A DNA stretch of 64,000 bases from Octadecabacter antarcticus 307 (GCF_000155675.2 NC_020911.1:1726501-1790500), one strand, 5' to 3'. Numbered from the stretch's first letter, positions 25,183 through 35,228 are shown. The notes: generated from the sequence alone by a model not told the origin. Program-made: numbers and translations.

Positions 25183-26445
25183 ATGGATCTGGTCTTTGCA
25201 CCGAGCGAGATCGAAACCTGGCCGATCGACCGTTTGCGCCCCTATGCCCGCAATGCCAAGATCCACGGTACAGATCAGGTGGCCAAGATCGCCGCCAGCA
25301 TGGCGAAGTTTGGCTGGACCGTGCCCTGCATGGTGGCAGACGATGGTGAGCTGATCGCTGGGCATGGTCGGGTGCTGGCGGCGGCGATGTTGGGGCTGAA
25401 GGACGTGCCGGTAATCCGGCTGAGCCACCTCGATGAAGCGGAACGCCGGGCCTACCGCATCGCCGACAACAAGCTGACCGAACTGGGCGACTGGGACGAG
25501 GCGATGCTGCGCGACGAGGTCGCGGGACTGTTAGCTGAGGATTTTGACCTCTCACTTCTGGGCATCACTGACGCAGATCTGGATGCCTTGCTGCGTAATC
25601 CTGACGCGCTGTGCGGCGACGAGCAGGTTGAGGGCGAGGATGACATTCCCGAACCGCCGGTCACGCCGGTATCTGTTGTGGGCGACCTCTGGCGGCTCGG
25701 GTCGCACCAACTGATCTGCGGCGACAGCACATCCGCCGATGTGGTCGGGCGGCTGCTGGGCGATGTGAAGCCGCAGCTGATGGTAACCGATCCGCCCTAT
25801 GGCGTGAAATATGACCCGTCCTGGCGCAACCAGGTGGGTGCCGCCAAGACCAAGCGCACCGGCAAGGTGCTGAACGACGACCGCGCCGACTGGCGCGAAG
25901 CGTGGGCGCTGTTCCCGGGCGATGTCGCCTACGTCTGGCATAGCGCGCTGCATGCGGCGACGGTGGCTGAGAGCCTGATGGCGACGGGTTTCAACGTTCG
26001 GTCGCAGATCATCTGGGCCAAGGACCGGCTGGTGCTCAGCCGTGGTGATTACCACTGGCAGCACGAGCCGTGCTGGTACGCGGTGAAAAAGACCGGCAAG
26101 GGCCACTGGGCCGGGGACCGCAAGCAAACCACGCTGTGGCATATTTCCGGCAAGGACCAAGACGCTACCACCGTCCACGGCACACAGAAGCCTGTGGAAT
26201 GCATGCGTCGCCCGATCCTGAACAATTCTAGCCCCGGACAGGCGGTATATGAACCTTTCATGGGATCCGGCACCACGCTGATCGCGGCGGAAACCACTGG
26301 GCGCGTCTGCTTCGGGATCGAATTGAACCCTGCCTATGTTGATGTGGCGATCGAGCGGTGGCAACAGTTCACCGGGGCGAATGCGGTACTGCCCGAGACC
26401 GGCGAGACCTTCACCGACCTAAAGGCCAAGAGGCTGGCTACGTGA
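25183..26445 (+). CDS. ParB-like domain / DNA methyltransferase fusion (phage type)
   Basis: 420 residues. Residues 1-100 form a ParB/Srx-like domain (LRPYARNAKIHGTDQVAKIA, GELIAGHGRVLAAAMLG). The C-terminal 250 residues are a beta-class amino methyltransferase: VTDPPYGVKYD (motif IV) precedes FMGSGTTLIAAE (motif I), and HGTQKPVE lies between. It should methylate adenine N6 or cytosine N4 in a short DNA site using S-adenosylmethionine. Such fusions are common in alphaproteobacterial prophages just ahead of the terminase genes, where they protect phage DNA. No matching endonuclease gene is adjacent. Confidence 0.9.
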   Translation: MDLVFAPSEIETWPIDRLRPYARNAKIHGTDQVAKIAASMAKFGWTVPCMVADDGELIAGHGRVLAAAMLGLKDVPVIRLSHLDEAERRAYRIADNKLTELGDWDEAMLRDEVAGLLAEDFDLSLLGITDADLDALLRNPDALCGDEQVEGEDDIPEPPVTPVSVVGDLWRLGSHQLICGDSTSADVVGRLLGDVKPQLMVTDPPYGVKYDPSWRNQVGAAKTKRTGKVLNDDRADWREAWALFPGDVAYVWHSALHAATVAESLMATGFNVRSQIIWAKDRLVLSRGDYHWQHEPCWYAVKKTGKGHWAGDRKQTTLWHISGKDQDATTVHGTQKPVECMRRPILNNSSPGQAVYEPFMGSGTTLIAAETTGRVCFGIELNPAYVDVAIERWQQFTGANAVLPETGETFTDLKAKRLAT

Positions 26446-26577
26446 GCACTTTTCCGTTTTCTGTGCTGCAGCGGGAAATGACAGCCAAAGCGGTGGTAAA
26501 GCTCCGGTCGGATTGAGCAAAATAAGGTGCAGCCTGCAATAACCGCGCTGCGGATGCACCGATGTCAGCTTTCGGGA

Positions 26578-26611
26578 AACCCTTCCAAAAACGGTAGTTT
26601 TTGGAAGGGTT
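26578..26611. terminator. Long perfect hairpin, probable bidirectional terminator
   Basis: AACCCTTCCAAAAA (26578-26591) is the exact reverse complement of TTTTTGGAAGGGTT (26598-26611), six-base loop. The A/T part of the stem supplies a U-tract on either strand. It separates the methyltransferase from the AT-richer gene at 26745. Confidence 0.7.
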
Positions 26612-26744
26612 CATATTGGCGCAATATTTGGTAATATTGGCAGATTGCGGACTTTCGCAGCAGCCATGAAGAATTCATGATTAAGTTCACATCAGCAAGA
26701 CCAGTTTTGCCTAGCTATTTTCAAATCCAAGTAGAGGAACAACT

Positions 26745-27611
26745 GTGTTCAATACTCCTTTGAACCACTTTAAATCAGTCTTTGCGCACAAGTTTTTTGT
26801 CGCACCGTCCGACCGCAACTACTTCTTCGCGAGATTTGCCAAAACCTACGGCATCAATGAAGAATTTTGGTGGCAGGCGCTTCAAACAATCGAAAAGCTT
26901 TTGAAAGCTGGCCTTGTTCTCAATGGGGTATCCGTGAAGAGCGGATATAGCCACGACATTGAAAAGCTCTGGAATAAACACAAGGAGGTTTTCGGAGATT
27001 TAGCAGTTACTGACCTAACAAGACCGGACAAACTTGCTGAAAGATTCTGGACCGATAACCTTCTTGAAAATTTTATTGCTAGAATGAACCAGATGGGACA
27101 TCCCGATAGCCGTTACGGGCTGCTCTCCTACAGCAACAACAATGATGATATGTTCAAATTTGATCAACTCGCCTTTGAACTTCGTCGAAGGACAATTGGC
27201 TTAGACTGGATTGTCGGCAACGACTTCCCAGACAAAGAACTAACTGATTTCTATGGGCAACCCTACCGTAACGTCATTACGCAACACTCGGAGCATCAAA
27301 TTCGATCAATGAAGTCACCAACAGGTTCATTCGGCGTGATAGGCGCAAACCTTGAGGATATTGTTCATTCATGGAATTTCTCTTATTTTCGAAATGATGC
27401 CGACTTGGAACGACTGACACCTCCAACGGTTGCACCCGTAATGGCTGGGTTTGGTAACTCCTACCTCTACCTCCTGTGGGAAAACATAAATGACGCCGAG
27501 GTCACTAACCTTGCAAGGGAACAGGTTGAATGGTTGTTGGGGAATATCCAGATCGGACGAGATGCCGAACGCGAATTCCGAAAAGTACTGGTAGCGGATA
27601 GCACAGACTGA
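26745..27611 (+). CDS. Hypothetical prophage cargo protein
   Basis: 288 residues from a GTG at 26745 with AGAGGA eight bases upstream. It is soluble, aromatic-rich and clearly AT-richer than the flanking phage genes. No recognised motif: runs such as FFARFAKTYGINEEFWWQAL, RYGLLSYSNNNDDMFKFDQL and WNFSYFRNDADL suggest a compact alpha/beta protein. It stands alone between the phage methyltransferase (with a strong hairpin before it) and a leftward DUF3489 gene, the typical place for a lysogeny-expressed accessory gene, such as superinfection exclusion or defence. That is inference from context only. Confidence 0.65.
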   Translation: MFNTPLNHFKSVFAHKFFVAPSDRNYFFARFAKTYGINEEFWWQALQTIEKLLKAGLVLNGVSVKSGYSHDIEKLWNKHKEVFGDLAVTDLTRPDKLAERFWTDNLLENFIARMNQMGHPDSRYGLLSYSNNNDDMFKFDQLAFELRRRTIGLDWIVGNDFPDKELTDFYGQPYRNVITQHSEHQIRSMKSPTGSFGVIGANLEDIVHSWNFSYFRNDADLERLTPPTVAPVMAGFGNSYLYLLWENINDAEVTNLAREQVEWLLGNIQIGRDAEREFRKVLVADSTD

Positions 27612-27807
27612 GGCGATGATTGAAGTCTGCTATGAACCAAAAACCCTCCTTTTTGGAACACCCACAAACTACCTCATCCAACGCTGCCACAAACCCCGTT
27701 CAAAACCTAACTAGTTGTTGAAGGTTTTTGCCTTTTTCGTAACAGCAGCTGTTCGCTGCGTTACAGAATTTCGTCACTCTAGGCTCTGAGCCGCCATTAG
27801 TCAGATT

Positions 27808-28350
27808 TTAGTCGCGCTGGCCAATCCGATAAACCCGCCCTCGGCCTTCCTCCTTCACTGAGGTCACGACCAGCCCGAGTTTCTTGCGCAAAGCACCCGA
27901 CATGGCACCGCGCACGGTGTGGGCCTGCCAGCCGGTGGCGGCGATCATCGCCTCCATCGTGGTGCCTTCAGGGGCTTGAAGCATAGCGATCAGCATCGCC
28001 TGTTTGGTCCCTACGCGTGGAGTTAGCGGCTTGAGCGCAGGTACCTCGGCAGCGCGTTTACGAATGGCAGCTATCGTCTGCACAACTACCGGTTCAATCC
28101 CAATGGCCAAAAGACCTGCCTCGGTGACCACCAGTGTCGTGCCATGGCCGTCGCCGGTTTCACGCCGGATCAGCTCGCTCTTGCGCAGGTCGGCGTCGAC
28201 CTTCTGCAGCCAGCCGTGCATCATCATCTTGGTGACGGCCATCTTCGCGGCCGCGCCATGCAACCCTTTGGGCAGCGGCAGGGCGATGTTGTCGGGGCGC
28301 TGGGCCCCGGCGCTGAGAACAATGGTTTGGGTTTCAGTGAGTTTGATCAT
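27808..28350 (-). CDS. DUF3489 domain protein
   Basis: 180 residues from ATG 28348-28350 (MIKLTETQTIVLSAGAQRP). The C-terminal portion GTKQAMLIAMLQAPEGTTME followed by TGWQAHTVRGAMSGALRKK is the DUF3489 winged-helix-like domain, common in alphaproteobacterial prophages and plasmids. Probably a small DNA-binding regulator. It runs opposite to the terminase genes and shares a 180-base divergent promoter region with them. Confidence 0.85.
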   Translation of the reverse strand: MIKLTETQTIVLSAGAQRPDNIALPLPKGLHGAAAKMAVTKMMMHGWLQKVDADLRKSELIRRETGDGHGTTLVVTEAGLLAIGIEPVVVQTIAAIRKRAAEVPALKPLTPRVGTKQAMLIAMLQAPEGTTMEAMIAATGWQAHTVRGAMSGALRKKLGLVVTSVKEEGRGRVYRIGQRD

Positions 28351-28530
28351 GGTCGCCTCTGAGTTTACGGCGCGCGAGATGCAGCACACTTCTACAAGGC
28401 AAAGTCCCGCCATGACGGGATATCCGGGGGTGAGTTGCATCGTTCTGGTGTAATTAGAATCGCTCTGTCACGCAGTACAATCAACTGAATAACGAGCAAT
28501 ATCATTGCTTTAATAGAAGCGGACAGCGCC

Positions 28531-29103
28531 ATGAAGGGTATGAGCGAACGGGAATATTCAGCCCACTGTGGCCTCTCTCGCGGGGCGATCCAGAAGGCCC
28601 GCAAGGCTGGACGTCTGGTGGTCTACGGCGATCTGTCGATCAACGCGGCGGGGTCCGATGCGCGCCGCGCGGTGATGACTGATCCAGACCAGCAGCGGCG
28701 TAGTACGGGTGGCGATACCGGGTTTTCCGGGCCAGTGGACAGCTCGTCGTATCTGAAAGCCCGCACGGCGTTGACGGTCTACCAGGCGCAGGAAAAGCAA
28801 CTGGCGATCCAGAAGAAAAAGGGCACGCTTGTGGATCGCGCCCGGGCCGAAGCGCTGGTGTTCCGGCTGGCGCGGCAGGAGCGCGACACTTGGGTCACCT
28901 CGCCCGCACGCGTGTCAGCACTGATGGCTGCCGAAGTGGCCGCAGAAGTGGAAAAACAATCCGGCAAACCGGAGCGACCGGGACGTCCAGAGCGACCAGG
29001 ACGTCCAGTGATCATCGAGGCCGCGATCCTGCAGAGGGTGATGGAAACCCATGTCAGAGCGCAACTCGACGCCCTGGCCGATCTCAGGGTCGACCTCGGG
29101 TGA
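28531..29103 (+). CDS. Phage terminase small subunit-like protein
   Basis: 190 residues. Starts with an HTH of the Nu1/elements-of-external-origin type (MSEREYSAHCGLSRGAIQKA), then a helical region (YLKARTALTVYQAQEKQLAI) and a linker with a threefold repeat of K/RPERPGRP. Binds phage DNA to start packaging. Ends inside the start of the large subunit gene (53-base overlap). Confidence 0.8.
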   Translation: MKGMSEREYSAHCGLSRGAIQKARKAGRLVVYGDLSINAAGSDARRAVMTDPDQQRRSTGGDTGFSGPVDSSSYLKARTALTVYQAQEKQLAIQKKKGTLVDRARAEALVFRLARQERDTWVTSPARVSALMAAEVAAEVEKQSGKPERPGRPERPGRPVIIEAAILQRVMETHVRAQLDALADLRVDLG

Positions 29104-30420
29104 TACCAACGACCTAACCGCTGATCTCGATCTGGGGTTTGACGGAGCCGAAGACATCCTTCGGTCCTGGCGTCGCGGCATGCGCCCAGATCCTGACCTG
29201 ACGGTGTCTGAATGGGCAGATCAGCACCGCAAACTGTCGTCGCGGGCCAGTGCGGAACCGGGTCAGTATCGTACCGCACGGACGCCGTACTTGCGTGAGA
29301 TCATGGATGCGCTGTCACCGCGCCACCCGGTACAGCGGATCAGCTTCATGAAGGCCGCGCAGGTTGGGGCGACCGAGGCTGGCAACAACTGGATTGGCTT
29401 TGTGATCCACCACGCACCTGGCCCGATGCTGGCGGTGCTGCCGACATTGGAGATGGCCAAGCGCACCTCGCGCGGGCGGCTCGATCCGCTGATCGCGGAA
29501 AGCCCGGCTCTGCGGGAACGGGTCAATCCGGCACGGTCACGCGACGCTGGCAACTCGATGCTGTCCAAGGAGTTTCCCGGCGGCATTCTGGTGCTGACCG
29601 GGGCCAACTCTGCCACTGGCCTGCGCTCAATGCCCGCGCGCTACATCTTTCTGGACGAGGTCGACGCCTATCCGGCCTGGGCCGACGAGGAAGGCGATCC
29701 AGTCACTCTGGCGGAAGCGCGCACCACCACCTTCTCGCACCGGCGCAAGGTGTTCATGGTCTCGACCCCGACGATCCGGGGGTTGAGCCGGATTGAACGC
29801 GAATATGAGGCCTCTGACCAGCGGCGCTACTTCGTGCCATGTCCGCACTGCAGGGCGATGCAATGGCTGCAGTTTGAGAGGCTGCGCTGGGACAAAGGTC
29901 AGCCTGATACGGCGGCCTATCACTGCGAAGGCTGTGAGAAGCCCATTGCAGAGCATCACAAGACGCAGATGCTGGAGCGGGGCGAATGGCGGCCAACGGC
30001 AGTATCAGCTGATCCGTATTCCATCGGCTTTCACCTCTCGGCCCTCTATTCACCACTGGGCTGAAAAGCTGGCAGCAGATCGCGCGGGACTGGCTGGCGG
30101 CCCAAGGGTCCGAAGAGATGCTGCGTGCGGCGCGCAACACCCTGCTGGGCGAAACATGGGTGGAATCTGGCGACGCACTGGAATGGCAGCGGCTGGCGGA
30201 ACGCCGTGAAGCCTTCGGGACACAAATCCCCGAGGGTGGTCTGTTCCTGACCGCTGGCGTTGATGTGCAGAAAGACCGCATCGAGGTTGACGTCTGTGCT
30301 TGGGGTCGCGGGTTGGAAAGCTGGCTCGTGGATCACATCGTCATCGCCGGTGGTCCCGACGATCCGGCCTGCTGGGACAAGTTGACGGCGCTACTTGGAC
30401 GCACTTGGAGCCACGCCAAT
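29051..30420 (+). pseudogene. Phage terminase large subunit (GpA family), frameshifted and truncated
   Basis: The first frame (29051-30064) carries the ATPase: MKAAQVGATEAGNNWIG is the Walker-A region, RYIFLDEVDAYP the Walker B, and MVSTPTIRGLSRIE the coupling motif. A stop TGA at 30062-30064 arises from loss of one G: restoring it gives LGWKSWQQIARDWLAAQG in the continuing frame, with the nuclease domain LFLTAGVDVQKDRIEVDV following. At about 30420 the reading frame passes into an unrelated IS21 istB end, so the rest of the nuclease domain is lost. Packaging cannot work. Confidence 0.88.
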
Positions 30421-30516
30421 GGCGCGCTGCTGGATCGACTAACTCATCACGTCCACATTCTTGAGATGAACGGCGAAAGCTATCGGCTCAAGCACAGCCG
30501 CAAAGCCCGACAATAA
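30421..30516 (+). pseudogene. IS21-family IstB helper, C-terminal fragment
   Basis: NGALLDRLTHHVHILEMNGE followed by SYRLKHSRKARQ and a stop is the characteristic C-terminus of IstB ATPases. It continues in frame from the interrupted terminase, marking a deletion or insertion boundary of an IS21-type element at about 30420. The remaining element downstream (30517-30753) shows no gene. Confidence 0.75.
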
Positions 30517-30753
30517 TCAAAACACATCACGATCAGAACAATGCGGGCCTAGCGGCCAGCATGCGCTTCGGCACGCGTTCGCTATATGACAAGCACACCC
30601 GCCAAAGCGCCGCAAAACACCAAACGCAGTGGACCCTTTTTACCCCGCGTATTAGGTCCCTTATTGCGCTGCGATTGACATGCCCTCCGGTAAAGCCGGG
30701 CCGGTTCATGACTTGCACGCCCCAAGCTTCGTTCTGAGACCAAAAAGATCGGG

Positions 30754-31488
30754 ATGCGCGCCCAGCTTACGCTGCATCTGAAAGACTGGATGCGCCTGCC
30801 GCTCGACGAGATCAGCAAAGCGATGACAGTGCGCCGTCATCATGACATGGCTGGATCGCCGTCAGCAGCCAATCATGTGCTTCGCAGCTTTCGCACCATC
30901 TACAACCATGCCCGCCGGACTGGTGATTTACCGGAATGTCCGACGATGGCGATTGAATGGTTTGAAGATAAGCCGGACGGGCGGATTATTGAGGACCTGA
31001 AGCACTGGCGGAAGACGATTGATGATCTGCCCAACCCAATCCATCGCATATTCTACGAGCTGATTTTGTTTACCGGCCTGCGCAAGACCGAGGTGTTCAC
31101 CTTGAAGTGGGAGCAGATACAGGAAGACCGGATTCATCTGCCAATGACGAAGAATGGCCGTAGTTTTGATCTTCCAATTTCGCAACTGCACCATGAGATC
31201 TTGGCACCGCTTCGTCCCCTGAGTAGAGATTGGGTGTTTCCGTCGCCAAAGTCAGAGTCAGGCCACATCACAAGGCCAGAAAGGCTCAAGTATAATCCAC
31301 ATATGCATCGCCGGACATTCGCGACAGTTGCGATGGAAGCAGGTGTGCTGGAAGAAATTGTAGGACGACTGCTCAATCATACGCCGCTGTCGATCACGGG
31401 ACAGAGATATACACGACCGTCCTTGGATGCATTGCGTCCGTCGATGGAGATTGCGTGCAACGAAATTCTGAGCCGCATCGACAACTGA
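30754..31488 (+). pseudogene. Tyrosine recombinase, N-terminally truncated
   Basis: 244 residues of an integrase. The core-binding part starts at HLKDWMRLPLDEISKAM, and the catalytic domain shows TGLRKTEVFTLKW (Arg), MHRRTFAT (His-x-x-Arg) and LLNHTPLSITGQRYTRPS (His, Tyr). A stop lies 48 bases upstream in frame, and the arm-binding region of about 120-150 residues expected for the family is missing. Different from the integrase at 9912, so it derives from another element or the far end of this one. Confidence 0.8.
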
Positions 31489-32067
31489 GACGGTCAGAAA
31501 CGAAGGGTGCCAGCGTCAAACAACTGGGCACATCAAAATGTGGCATGGGTAGCAATTGATAGTTTGGGATCACAGCCGCCGTTCGCTGTGCATTATCCAG
31601 ATGCCCGCTGTGAAGACCTAAGTGGACCCTTGTGCGAAATGCCGCAAAGGTCGACTTCGAGACTGGAGTGACTGATGCTGCGACACTCATATTTTGTCAT
31701 GAAGGGCGGGGAGTAGTCATTCGCTGCAGTAGCGAAAGCAACACACCTCGACAACGAAAGCAGACATTCAGCAGGAGGTGCGCATATTGCAGCACTGCCT
31801 GCATAAGCTTAACTGGTGCAGCAGAGCCCCAGACAAGTACGATGAGGTCATAGAGGCACGGCGGACCAAAATTGACGAAGACCTCGTTGGCTGAAACAAG
31901 GCATTCATCAAATCCTTGTCATGTCATGTCATGTCATTTCAATGCCATTTTCAAAATGAATCGAGAAGGCGTTTGACGTCTGGCACTATGGGGATGCCAC
32001 AGCGCGGCGGAACTCGTCACAGTCAATTTTCGTTAAGGGCCGTTCGCGTTGATGGTTTGGTCTACAC
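31489..32067. other. Intergenic stretch, decayed sequence
   Basis: 579 bases without a credible gene. TCATG is repeated three times followed by TCATT at 31919-31938, a minor pentanucleotide tract. The left part appears to be eroded mobile-element DNA. Confidence 0.45.
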
Positions 32068-33498
32068 CTATTTTAATTTGGCCCAAAACGACGTTTTACG
32101 ATCATGAGCCATGCGGAGCGTTTCAAAATAGTCGGCGTGGGATTGGAATGTGCCATAGTCCTGGATGGCATCTTCAAGGGCTGAACAGTCTATCAGATGA
32201 TCCGCCGCATGACCGTAGCGTGACGAACGTCCCTCACCTAAGGCATAGTCGATCATCGCACGCCACAACAGAACCGCTGGGAGCGGGTGGCGTTCTCGCA
32301 GAGCTTCGGCAGCAGGCGTCAATATATCATAGCGATTACCGTCGATCTCATCCGATCGGTTTTCAATCAGTTGGGCAGCAGACAGCAAGTCGGGCCATTC
32401 TAGAAAAAAGGACAATGCTGTGGAAAAGCTCGGATAGCCCAGAACGTGTGCTCTTGCCTTTTCTTCTGCCTCAACATCCTCAAAGTCGGGAAGAACTTTA
32501 ATATAAGTACGCAAATGAGGTTGATCGAGCGTCTTTATAAAGCAAGACCAGCGGTGTGCTTGCGCATCTTTGGTACGCCCCAATGCTTCGAGAGTAGCGA
32601 GGTAACTGTGGTTCCACGCCTCTTGCCCAAAGTCGCGCCCGTCTTGTTCCACATCATCCAAAAGCGTCAATGCGTCATCAGTGCGGCCTTCTTTTATAAA
32701 TAGCAGTGCCACCTCGGCAGCGATATCTTTGCGTCTCAAATCCTCTGGCGTGTATTGCGCGACATAGGCGTGCGTATCGCCTGCCGCCGCTGCGATTTCC
32801 TGAAGGCAGGACTGAACGAACCGTTCTTTACGCTCAGCGGCATAATCAGCATGACCCCCGCGCAACTCCCGCAGGAACAAGATTGCATCGTGCTGTTCGG
32901 CTTCAACATCAATGGGCTGAGCCGCGAAATCTTCGACGTGCTGCCTTAGCTGATCTAAGCCGGTTGCCCCGAGCGTGTCCGAGAGAATTGCAATGATCCC
33001 GTCCCATTCCCCGTACCCGTTGTCTTGGATGACATTCCAAACCCGCGCAGCCAGAGCCTCAACGCTCAACAACGCCAAAGGTGCGATAGCTTCAAAATGC
33101 AAAATAGCGGATCGGAAAACATCGCCAACATCGCCCCGGCTATCGTCAACGCGTTCATAGATAGATGGGGCAATCTCGATAAATTGCCAAAGCAACTCAA
33201 ACGCCGACGATGGGTCCTCTGGCGCGATTTTTTCAACGATCATTACGACTTGTGTATCAATATCTTTGATCAGAGCTTTACGTTTGCGCCAGCCTACAAA
33301 ACTGCTCGATTTTCGCAATGTCACAAGGCGTTTCCGGATTGCATGCACAAGCTCTGACGCACCCAGATTGTGGCTTAATTCCAATCGCAGACGACGTTTG
33401 ATGTCCGCACTACCGGTGCTCACCTCAATCAAGAGGTCCGCCAATTTTTTCGCACCAAGAGCTTCAAGGTTATCTGTGTTCAAAGTCTTTTTTGACAT
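32068..33498 (-). CDS. DUF6880 family protein
   Basis: 476 residues, soluble and almost entirely helical. The N-terminus (LGAKKLADLLIEVSTGSADI, then RRLRLELSHNLG and SSFVGWRKRKALIKDI) is the signature of DUF6880, widespread in alphaproteobacteria. TPR-like helical pairs follow (AEVALLFIKEGRTDDALTLL, WNHSYLATLEALGRTKDAQA). Probably a scaffold or adaptor; function unknown. It stands alone between scrap regions and seems intact. Confidence 0.85.
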   Translation of the reverse strand: MSKKTLNTDNLEALGAKKLADLLIEVSTGSADIKRRLRLELSHNLGASELVHAIRKRLVTLRKSSSFVGWRKRKALIKDIDTQVVMIVEKIAPEDPSSAFELLWQFIEIAPSIYERVDDSRGDVGDVFRSAILHFEAIAPLALLSVEALAARVWNVIQDNGYGEWDGIIAILSDTLGATGLDQLRQHVEDFAAQPIDVEAEQHDAILFLRELRGGHADYAAERKERFVQSCLQEIAAAAGDTHAYVAQYTPEDLRRKDIAAEVALLFIKEGRTDDALTLLDDVEQDGRDFGQEAWNHSYLATLEALGRTKDAQAHRWSCFIKTLDQPHLRTYIKVLPDFEDVEAEEKARAHVLGYPSFSTALSFFLEWPDLLSAAQLIENRSDEIDGNRYDILTPAAEALRERHPLPAVLLWRAMIDYALGEGRSSRYGHAADHLIDCSALEDAIQDYGTFQSHADYFETLRMAHDRKTSFWAKLK

Positions 33499-33731
33499 GG
33501 TTCGAGCTTGTCAGTTTGAGTGAGCGAAAGAAAGTACCCTTCAGAACGTTTCACTGGTCACGTTACTTTGCAGACGCGGCGAAAGTCCGCTCTAACGGGC
33601 CGCACCGCAGCATGCCCAACGACCAGCCAATGTCGGCAATGGGCCGTTCACGTCGATCTGGCAGTAGGGGCTTCCGGCAAGATTATGCTGCGTCGCCGCA
33701 TGTCCTGTTCGAGTACTGAGTTGTAAGGCTT

Positions 33732-34448
33732 TCAAACCAGCCAGCGCACCAACAGTGGTACGATCAGGCTTGTCAGCAGAGCGTTCAGTGCCATGGCGAT
33801 GCCAGCATAGGCCCCTGCCAGAGGGTTTACCTGAAATGCGCGGGCCGTCCCAATTCCATGTGCGGCAACACCGACGGCAAAACCTCGCGCCCGCCAGTCG
33901 GTTATCCGCAGTAAATTCATCAAAGGTGTGACCGTCACAGCCCCGATGATCCCCGTCATAATGACCAACACTGCTGTCAGCGCCGGAATCCCTCCAATTG
34001 CTTCAGAGATGCCGAGAGCCACGGGCGCAGTAGTAGATTTTGGCGCCAATGACAGCAGGACCTCCATCGGCAGACCAAAGGCACGCGCCAGTATAATGGC
34101 CGAGCCTGCCGCGACGATCGAGCCTGTGAGCAAAGCCAGCACGATCGGCGCTACCGAGGTCCGGATTGTGTCTCGATTATCCCAAAGCGGTAAAGCCAAC
34201 GCCACCGTCGCAGGACCAAGCAGGAAGTGGACGAATTGGGCACCCTCGAAATAGGTCGTGTAGTCTGTCTGTGTCAGCCAGAGCACTGGTGCAATCAAGA
34301 GGACCGACAGAAGCACGGGATTGGCCCAGGGTGGGTTGCCCAACTGCCGCGCCACCCCATCTGCGACCAGATAGGCGAGGATCGTAGTGGTGAGCCAAAT
34401 CAGCGGTGAGGTTGCCAGGTAGCTCCAAAGGCTTGCGACGTCTGTCAT
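33732..34448 (-). CDS. lrgB: LrgB/CidB-family membrane protein
   Basis: 238 residues with about seven membrane helices; LLSLAPKSTTAPVALGISEA is the conserved LrgB motif. Pairs with the LrgA/CidA protein encoded immediately upstream (four-base overlap). LrgAB/CidAB pairs act in control of murein hydrolases or in export of organic acids; the role in roseobacters is not settled. Confidence 0.92.
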   Translation of the reverse strand: MTDVASLWSYLATSPLIWLTTTILAYLVADGVARQLGNPPWANPVLLSVLLIAPVLWLTQTDYTTYFEGAQFVHFLLGPATVALALPLWDNRDTIRTSVAPIVLALLTGSIVAAGSAIILARAFGLPMEVLLSLAPKSTTAPVALGISEAIGGIPALTAVLVIMTGIIGAVTVTPLMNLLRITDWRARGFAVGVAAHGIGTARAFQVNPLAGAYAGIAMALNALLTSLIVPLLVRWLV

Positions 34449-34798
34449 GGGGCCCAGCTTTCGGTTGCGTGCCGAACGCCAATGAACGTTCCAACAGCAG
34501 CCAGCATGGAGAGCACCGTCGAAAGGGTCAGGATAGCCAGCAGTGCAATCCCGTCTGCCGACAAAACCTCGAAGTTGCCAATCACTCCGACACCCGCAGG
34601 CACGAATAGGAAAGACAGGTTCGCCAAGATGACTGTGGTGGTCGGCCTTAGCCGTTTTGCGAGTGTGGGCATTGTGGCGAGTATCAGCACGAGCAGGGCA
34701 AGACCCAGAACCGGGCCTGGCATTGGGAGGCCAAAGCCCCGCGCAGTCACTTCTCCCAAAAGCTGACAGCCCAAGAGCAGTCCGAGTGTATGGAGCAT
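34445..34798 (-). CDS. lrgA: LrgA/CidA-family holin-like membrane protein
   Basis: 117 residues with four hydrophobic segments; GLPMPGPVLGLALLVLILA and FLFVPAGVGVIGNF are the family motifs. Holin-like partner of LrgB, translated first, overlapping the lrgB start by four bases. Confidence 0.92.
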   Translation of the reverse strand: MLHTLGLLLGCQLLGEVTARGFGLPMPGPVLGLALLVLILATMPTLAKRLRPTTTVILANLSFLFVPAGVGVIGNFEVLSADGIALLAILTLSTVLSMLAAVGTFIGVRHATESWAP

Positions 34799-35228
34799 TC
34801 GTTTTCTCTCCTTAAGTAATAATCTAAATCATTCTGACGCCAAACACTTTTCAGAACCAATGGAAAAATTTCGCTCTGAGGCTGCACGAGATCGGCGCGC
34901 CTGTGCAAGAGTTGTCCAGCACCATCAGTCCAACAGTGGCAGTGGCCTCAAACTACCCAATACGCCAAACAGATCGTGTCGCTGTAACTTAAGAAGAGAT
35001 ACGCTGAGTGGCCTGAGCAGATCGTGGAGGATTTTTGACCATAAGGTTCCACCATCCGCTAGGGATTTGGCCAACTGGCACGATTTATGCGATCTCCTTG
35101 AACCGTTCTGAAATTTTACGCTTTTCAAGCGGCTCTTTGAAACGGGACAGCGCTTAATTTGACCGGCACTTGATGCGTTGCGCCTGGCCATGCAGGATGG
35201 CTGCGACGAGTTTGATTAAGGGGCGACC
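34799..35228. other. Intergenic stretch ending in the 55-bp repeat
   Basis: No intact gene. The region from about 34860 to 35160 has partly open frames on both strands but nothing recognisable. It ends with repeat copy B at 35167-35221, which supplies the AAGGGG ribosome site of the next gene. Confidence 0.45.
35167..35221 (+). repeat. 55-bp repeat, copy B
   Basis: Matches 5993-6047 with three mismatches over 55 bases. Both copies end with TTTGATTAAGG, a stop codon overlapping a ribosome site, 8-10 bases before the start of a hypothetical gene. The two genes downstream are not similar to each other. Confidence 0.7.

Noticed and set aside
25183..26445. ParB-methyltransferase as part of a restriction-modification system
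   Set aside because: No endonuclease gene adjacent; context and fusion are those of phage methylases.
31919..31938. TCATG pentanucleotide repeated three times plus TCATT
   Set aside because: Too short and not beside a gene start, so phase variation is not supported.
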